From: Pohlia nutans
Lineage: Eukaryota > Streptophyta > Bryopsida > Bryales > Mniaceae
Length of the DNA: 64,000 nt
Direction of reading: 5' to 3'
Assembly: GCA_022496805.1 (NCBI GenBank)
Contig: CM040091.1
Span: 16,978,336 to 17,042,335 of the forward strand
Positions 58,248-64,000 of the stretch are shown here, piece by piece. The position numbers and the translations under genes were made by a program. The notes below the pieces were generated by a model, which did no database searches, was not told the origin of the DNA, and saw nothing but the letters and a program-made list of their open reading frames with translations. The first letter of the stretch is position 1. Each line of letters starts with the position of its first letter.

Positions 58248-58613
58248 GGGATGCTTCACACTATGGCCGACCAAATCGAGAGGCGGTGGGATTGAGTGAC
58301 CAGACTTTGTTGAGAGTCCAAAGAAATGGGGTGAAAATAGGCAATAAAGTATAGTTTAAAATTTTAATTAAAAAAATAGACGACCTCTTGACCATAGATT
58401 GGGTTTCTATTCTTGTCCGACCCAAACTTTCTTCGAGAGTCTGTTGCCTTATTTAAAAGTGTTGCAATGTAAACATTTTAGAGAGCGATGGCCTTTGGAC
58501 TTTGGCCTCTATTGTGAAGGGTCAAGAGACCGTTCTTGATTTCTTGCAATATGAATTGATGAAAATCGATGGTCTCTCGACCTTCGACCTTCGACCATAG
58601 TGTGAAGCGGCCC
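58248..58613. mobile_element. Tourist-like (PIF/Harbinger) MITE (366 bp)
   Basis: Ends GGGATGCTTCACACTATGGC and (reverse strand) GGGCCGCTTCACACTATGGT; perfect TAA duplication (58245-58247, 58614-58616). Confidence 0.87.
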
Positions 58614-59106
58614 TAAGGTGAGTACGGACGAGACGTGTTTCCACTTTGAGACACTTTTTTTTGGTTAACTCTATTGGCAGCACTCTGGAGGAAGGTACGC
58701 AAAGTGAAGGAGTGCTCTTGGAGAGAAACTGCTCGACTCGGAGGCGAATGATCTTCTTGTCATGAGCGCATGCAGGCCGGCACATACAGACCGCCACTAT
58801 TCATCAGCCACAGAGTGCACAGACAAGTATCGATGAATAAATACTCAGTCTAGTTTGCAACAGATTCTTTGCTGCCAACTAGAAGTTTCATTTGTAAATC
58901 ACTTTCAAATTTCTTCTCGAATTAAGTTACAGTAGGTTTGTTCAAATTACATTAGAGTTAATCGAATAATCGAACAGTGAGCCTAAAGAGGCAAAATCGT
59001 GTTGAATTCCTCTTGAACTCATACTGAAATATAAATAAACCAAAAACTAGTTCATGATGAGTTGGGAGACAATTTAAAGCAAGTCACCGTGTCATTATTC
59101 TCCACA

Positions 59107-59299
59107 CACTAGTAGCAAACCTACCGTTTTTTATTCCCCACTTTGTGAGAACAGTGAACAGTACTGGAATAACATACTTATCTTTTTGTTTTCTTGTGAC
59201 CAAAACTACTCACCAACGTTGACACAACCCATGTGCCTTGCGCGGTTTCATTTCTTTTTCATTTATAGTAAGTGAAAAGCGGCACATTTCCTACTAGTG
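59107..59299. mobile_element. CACTA MITE (193 bp) nested in R1
   Basis: Ends CACTAGTAGCAAA and (reverse strand) CACTAGTAGGAAA; ACA on both sides (59104-59106, 59300-59302). The empty site TCTCCACACCTCGCAATG is present in the other R1 copies, proving a 3-bp duplication. Confidence 0.93.
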
Positions 59300-59437
59300 A
59301 CACCTTGCAATGACTCCCACACCTTCGACCAAAGCTCTAAGCACATGACCCACAAGGGAACAATTTATGACACGACACTATTCAACCCAAGTATAGTTCA
59401 AGAAAGAGGTTAGACATAGAGCAAAAGGGGAGCTTAA

Positions 59438-60374
59438 CCCCTAAAGGCCCTTAAAAGCCAAAATGGCTTTTTGCTGTTTCGGGCAGCTTAGATGGAAGGT
59501 CTAAATTAAGAATTTTAGACTATAATTTGACGTGGGCGTGGTCATACATACAAGGTGTGTGGGGTAAAAATTACAAAGTCAAATTCGGATTTTATAATTC
59601 TTTTATTGAAATTTTTGGTTTCAAGCCCAACTAGGGCAGAAAAAAACTTTTTATTATAATCATTTTTTCAAATTTTTTTTGGAGACATGCTCTTCACCAC
59701 ATTTAGGCTCAGAATTTGAAGTGACCCATGTTGATTATATTCTTGGCTTGACAAGGGCAGCCTCCAAAATAAAGAACAGCAACCTCCAAGGTTTTTTGTA
59801 ATTTCACATCCATTTCTTTCGAAATTTGTCAAAATTTGAGATTTTGAATTTTTTTAAAAACAAATTCGCCTAAAATTTATAAAATCATAGAGGTACCTAA
59901 TCACCGTTCATTTTTTTCAAAAATCAAATACAATTAATGTGATGCATGTTTCACCAAATTGCCATTTTTATACCTACTTTCGGAAATTAATTTGCATGAA
60001 GGTTTGAAACGCGTAATGAGTCTCTAAAATTTTGCATGAGCGTACCCAACTTAGTTATCTACATGGAAAGAAATATGAGCAAAATGTTTGGAGTAACAAT
60101 CTTCAAGTCCCCCTTTGCACTATGGAGACAATGCCTCCCAAGCAATGCCCCGAAAAACTTTTGCACAAACTTTGGATGTTATGATCTTGCAAATGAAAAA
60201 CATCCAACGGTCAATTTTTGAAACAGTAGCTATGAATAGGCTTAGGTACAAGATCTTACGGTTGGAATTCTAAAAGAAGTAAAAAAACTTGGTTCACATC
60301 CCCGGGAGTACATAGAGGTAGAAAATCGCAGTTTTGAGGTTTCAAGCTCCCAAAAACACAAGGAAATTTAGGGG
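59438..60374 (+). mobile_element. TTAA-bounded C-class element, subfamily S3 (937 bp)
   Basis: TTAA at 59434-59437 and 60375-60378; ends CCCCTAAAGGCCC and (reverse strand) CCCCTAAATTTCC. Inserted in R1: intact R1 copies have four bases, TTCC or TTCT, at exactly this place, consistent with a four-base target although not TTAA in those copies. Confidence 0.88.
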
Positions 60375-60405
60375 TTAAATGGTCTTCTTTTTGGTTAACT
60401 CAATT

Positions 60406-61092
60406 TTGTTCAATTTGAACACCAACATTAGGTTCGTTAACCTTTGTGAATTCTACTTTGGAATGAGAATCGTTGCACAAGAATCATTGTAGCGGATTCT
60501 AGAATATTGCACATATCATGTCCTTATTTACTTAAAGAATGATGGTGGAGGTTTTGAAGTCCACGGTAACCCCGCCTCAAAAATCACATGTTTTGAATTT
60601 TTATTTATTTTTGCAGTGGGAGCAAAAGGATGTACCTTAGTAAGGGCTAAAGAACCTTATAGGTACACACTAACCTCTTTTATATCAACATTTTGGAATA
60701 TCACTTCTTTTGTTCTCTCACCATAGCTATAATACGATCTTTTACTTTTGAATAGGATCGTAGTATAATTTTTTTTGTAAATACTCCAATAATGGGATCT
60801 TGAGATAATGTTGGTTTTCAACTAATATTGTAATTACAATACGTAAATGAAACGACCATTATACATGCACTTTTTGCGAGTTCTAGTGAGGGTGTCTAAG
60901 TCGCACTTATGATAAAACCATAAAAAGTCTTAAATAATCAATACTTTACGTGATTCTATGTACTTCTATTCCTTATTAGTTTTATATGGTTTTGTTAGGA
61001 AGTGATATCATGCCCTAAAAAGTATAAAGCATTCCTACCTTATACTATGTTACATGTTATAAACGAGTACATATAACATTTTTAAACCTTAA
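60406..61092. other. AT-rich DNA, nothing recognised
   Basis: No gene, TIR pair or repeat could be supported. Confidence 0.4.
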
Positions 61093-61661
61093 CTACTAAT
61101 ACATCCTTTTTTGGACGGTGTACAGATTTCATCCACATTTTATTATCCTTCGTGCACTTTCTGTAGTATGAAATTTTTATTGTAAATTTTCTAGTAAGTT
61201 AGCTTCATACATGTGTGAACTTATTAGAAAGGAGATGATTTGTGAAAATTTTATGCTTCATTTCATTTTGCAACAATTCACTAAAAATTTCTAAAATCTT
61301 AATTAAAAATAGTTCAAAAGTCCGTTCAAAAGTGCTCTTGAGAAGGTCAACTCAAAAAATCAAGTAACTATAAAATCTCTAAAAATCACTACACTTAGAG
61401 TATTACATTTCAACCTATAAAAAACAAATTGTCCGTATCTTATTTGTAATTGATTTACGAAAGAATTTTGAATCTTAATTTTCAAATAGTAAACAAAGAT
61501 ATTGGTGATAGCAATCATAGATCTAATTGTATGGATAGAATCTAAAATTCATAATGTACAACTTTTATTCATACATCAAGTTCAAAATATCATTCTTGGT
61601 TGTACTTATAACGCATCTTTGCATTTCTCCAAATTTAGAGAGGGTTGTGGGCATTTAGGGA
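61093..61661 (+). mobile_element. TTAA-bounded C-class element, subfamily S6 (569 bp)
   Basis: TTAA at 61089-61092 and 61662-61665. Homologous to 11792-12599 over most of its length, including CTCATTTCAT-type and TATGGATAGAATC(C/T)AAAATT blocks. Left terminus is eroded; right end on the reverse strand CCCTAAATGCCCAC. Shares its right TTAA with the next element. Confidence 0.7.
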
Positions 61662-61700
61662 TTAACCCCTAAGTGCCCAAGCATTTATTTGTTAAACAAT

Positions 61701-62022
61701 AGAGTTAATCGAAAAGAAGGCCATAGAACCTCCCTTTTCAACCTCCTTCTAACCTCTCTTTTGAGCTCTTTTGAGCTATGTTTGGGTTGAATAGTGTCGT
61801 GTCATAACTTGTCCCCTTGTGAGCCATGGGCTTGGAGCTTTGGTAGGAGGTGTGGAAGTCATTGCGAGGTGTGGAGAATAATGACAGTGGCTTGCTTTAG
61901 ATTGTCTCTCAACTCATCTTGAACTAGTTTTCGGTCTATTTATATTTCAATATGAGTTCAAGAAGAGTTCAAGAGGAATTTGCTTAAACTTTCCTCTTTG
62001 AGCCCACTTTTCGGTTAACTCT
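61701..62022 (+). mobile_element. R1 element, complete (322 bp)
   Basis: Ends AGAGTTAATCGAAAAG and (reverse strand) AGAGTTAACCGAAAAG; AAT on both sides (61698-61700, 62023-62025). Confidence 0.9.
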
Positions 62023-62773
62023 AATGTATAGAATCATTGTACCTTTTTCATCTATGTTGATATTTTCATCCATATATTTTTAGTATTATTGTTTAGGCTG
62101 TTATCTTCATGTAAGTGGAGTTTGATTAGAAAAAAATTGACGTTGAATTTACTGGGTCGTTTCATTCCATGTGAGCTTTCATTTTGACAAAAAAATAATT
62201 TAAGGCTTTGAATTATAAATTGTGCACTAGATCCATTCATTGAGGCTGATGTACAAATTAAATTTTTAGATGATTACTTTTCTATGACATCCACACAGTT
62301 GGATTAAGTTATAGTGTCAAAATATGACTATTTAAATTCAATTTTATAAGAGATTGTTGTTTTAATTATATTAAAGATACAAATACTCATCATTTTATGA
62401 ATTTTGGAATGATTGGCTAAAACTGCATAACGTACAATATTGAATCATCTTTTGCATAACGTGCAATATTTCAATATGAAATTATCTTCTGATTGCTTAC
62501 AAAGAGATCTCAAAACACATATGTTGAACCATAATAAATTCCAAATAAAAAACTTCACCATTATTGAAGCATAATGATCTCAACCAATCATAATGAATTA
62601 CAAGATGAGAATATTGAAATTGTAACTTTAGTGCATTTTCAAAGTCTTTCCATATAAATTAACTTGAAAAATATTTAGGCATTCTATTTCAAATTCAACC
62701 ATACATATGTTTTCTAATAAAAATGTCTTACATATACTCTTTAGAGCCAAAGCTCTAAAAAGTTAAAAAAGCC

Positions 62774-63185
62774 CACGGGGAGGTCACTCCATTGTCAAGT
62801 TGAAAACCACGTGCGAACAAAATAAATCTAAGTTTTCTAAGTTGCATCACCAAAATGGGTCAAAATTTTATCAATTTTTTTCATGAGTAGATATACTCAG
62901 TATCTATTACATAGTAAAAAAAGGATAACCAAATTTGATGATCTTTCTTTTTTTATAAAACATACCGTTTCTAACTAGAATGACGTAGAAATGAACTAAA
63001 ACAATTACTAAAAAAAATGAAGATGACTAAAAATTTCAAAAAAACATACAAAAGATGTTATCAATGGCTACGTATATGTAGAAAAAATATCATAATTTTA
63101 AAAATTATTTATGGCATATAATATAGGGGTAGCAAACTTTGTTCGCACATGGTGTTCAACTTGACAATGGAGTGACCTCCCCGGG
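62774..63185. mobile_element. Young MITE with 48-bp TIRs (412 bp)
   Basis: Ends CACGGGGAGGTCACTCCATT and (reverse strand) CCCGGGGAGGTCACTCCATT match at 45 of 48 positions, running to GTGCGAACAAA. Perfect 8-bp duplication AAAAAGCC (62766-62773, 63186-63193). The size of duplication fits hAT; long TIRs also fit a Mutator-like element. Low divergence suggests a recent insertion. Confidence 0.9.
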
Positions 63186-63244
63186 AAAAAGCCTCATTTT
63201 ATAATACATTTAAGTATTGCCCAAACCCTCTAAGCACTTAGGTG

Positions 63245-64000
63245 TAAAAGACTTTTTTAATATCTCTTAGGCACGACACTCGTTGAAGGAACATGCCTTC
63301 CTTATCTTCTTCTAAAATATTTGAATTGAAAATTTAAACTATAAGTTGATTGGTTGAGAAACTTATAACGTAGGGTTCTAAAGGTCATGTATTTCCTCGG
63401 GACCTATGTTCTTGACTCATAAAGGACTCATTTTAACCTTCAAACATATCAATCCATTACGAAATCTATGAAAGACCACTTGATTATTCTTTTAAAAAAA
63501 GAATGTCTTATATCTGAACAATATTGAAAACAAATGGACAATTTGAATTTGGTTGTTCTTCACTTCTTGGACTTTGTGATGTTTAGAGGTTAAATTCAAA
63601 AAAAATTCATGGTATTAAAAATACTATAATAAATATGAAGAAAAGGTACTAAACTACTTTCCATATTTATACAACCTCAAATATTTCTTTAATGTCACTT
63701 CTACATGCAACACTACATTGTCCCAATCTAATATAAGGTAAGGGGTACAGTTGCCGTCAGTTCAAGCATTTCAACCTACATGGAGCTCTGATTTTCAATG
63801 ATAAAAAATTTCAACATATAAAACTTTGGGTTTAATAACCAAGCTCAATTTTTAATTAATTTTTTCACGATGTATGCTTTTCAATTGTTATAAATTTTCA
63901 AACTTAATATGAATATACCACCATTGATATTAGTAGGTGTATCAATGACTGTCATTCATTTCTAGTCCAATTAGATTGCTAACTTGGTTTTTATAATTCC
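63245..64000. other. AT-rich DNA, nothing recognised
   Basis: No gene or bounded element could be supported up to the window edge. Confidence 0.4.

Larger units (their letters stand above)
58954..60402 (-). mobile_element. R1 element carrying two nested insertions
   Basis: Inverted R1 copy with ends AGAGTTAATCGAATAATCGA and TTTTTGGTTAACTCA and ATT on both sides (58951-58953, 60403-60405). It is split by a CACTA MITE (59107-59299) and a TTAA element (59438-60374). Remaining R1 sequence is about 310 bp, as expected. Confidence 0.88.
61666..63244 (+). mobile_element. TTAA-bounded C-class element, subfamily S7, with two insertions
   Basis: Left end CCCCTAAGTGCCCAAGC after TTAA (61662-61665); right end on the reverse strand CACCTAAGTGCTTAG followed by TAAA, an altered TTAA. 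Contains R1 (61701-62022) and the 412-bp MITE (62774-63185); net length about 835 bp. Homologous to 28214-29717. Confidence 0.72.

Overview
The window looks like nuclear DNA of a land plant, probably a non-seed plant such as a bryophyte; the species itself is inferred, not shown. Evidence: three plant-type genes with GT-AG introns or plant-specific families (a xyloglucan endotransglucosylase/hydrolase, a five-exon type II prohibitin and a 14-exon plant diacylglycerol kinase), telo-box motifs near a transcription start, and AT-rich intergenic DNA packed with class II transposon derivatives. No bacterial, organellar, rRNA or convincing tRNA gene was seen.

Layout. 0-3.5 kb: terminal-inverted-repeat (TIR) elements, including a hAT transposon with a perfect 8-bp target duplication and a broken transposase. 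3.9-6.5 kb: a chain of TTAA-bounded elements ending just upstream of the intronless XTH gene (7.0-7.9 kb, + strand). 8-13 kb: Stowaway, CACTA-like and TTAA elements. 13.5-16.4 kb: PHB2-type prohibitin (- strand), whose introns 2 and 3 each hold a hAT element with a second hAT MITE nested in it. 16.6-30 kb: gene-poor, very AT-rich DNA with MITEs, a long foldback, a possible SINE and one weak candidate small gene. 31-36.7 kb: stacked MITEs, including a three-level nest (hAT, then pogo-like, then TTAA element). 37.1-42.5 kb: diacylglycerol kinase (- strand), complete, with an unusual ~430-residue disordered N-terminal extension. 43-55 kb: AT-rich DNA with MITEs. 55.6-58.6 kb: a decayed GC-rich coding fragment and Tourist-like MITEs. 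59-63 kb: two more nested stacks.

The three intact genes do not form a pathway: XTH acts in the cell wall, prohibitin in the mitochondrial inner membrane, and DGK in lipid signalling. The most distinctive feature is a family of at least 14 elements that lie between TTAA tetranucleotides and carry CCCCTAAA-type ends, with a smaller TTAA-bounded class starting GGT. TTAA targets and CCC/GGG ends are the hallmark of piggyBac-type transposition, which is not a usual component of land-plant MITE populations. All element boundaries were read by eye from TIRs, target-site duplications and, in several cases, an empty-site copy elsewhere in the same window.
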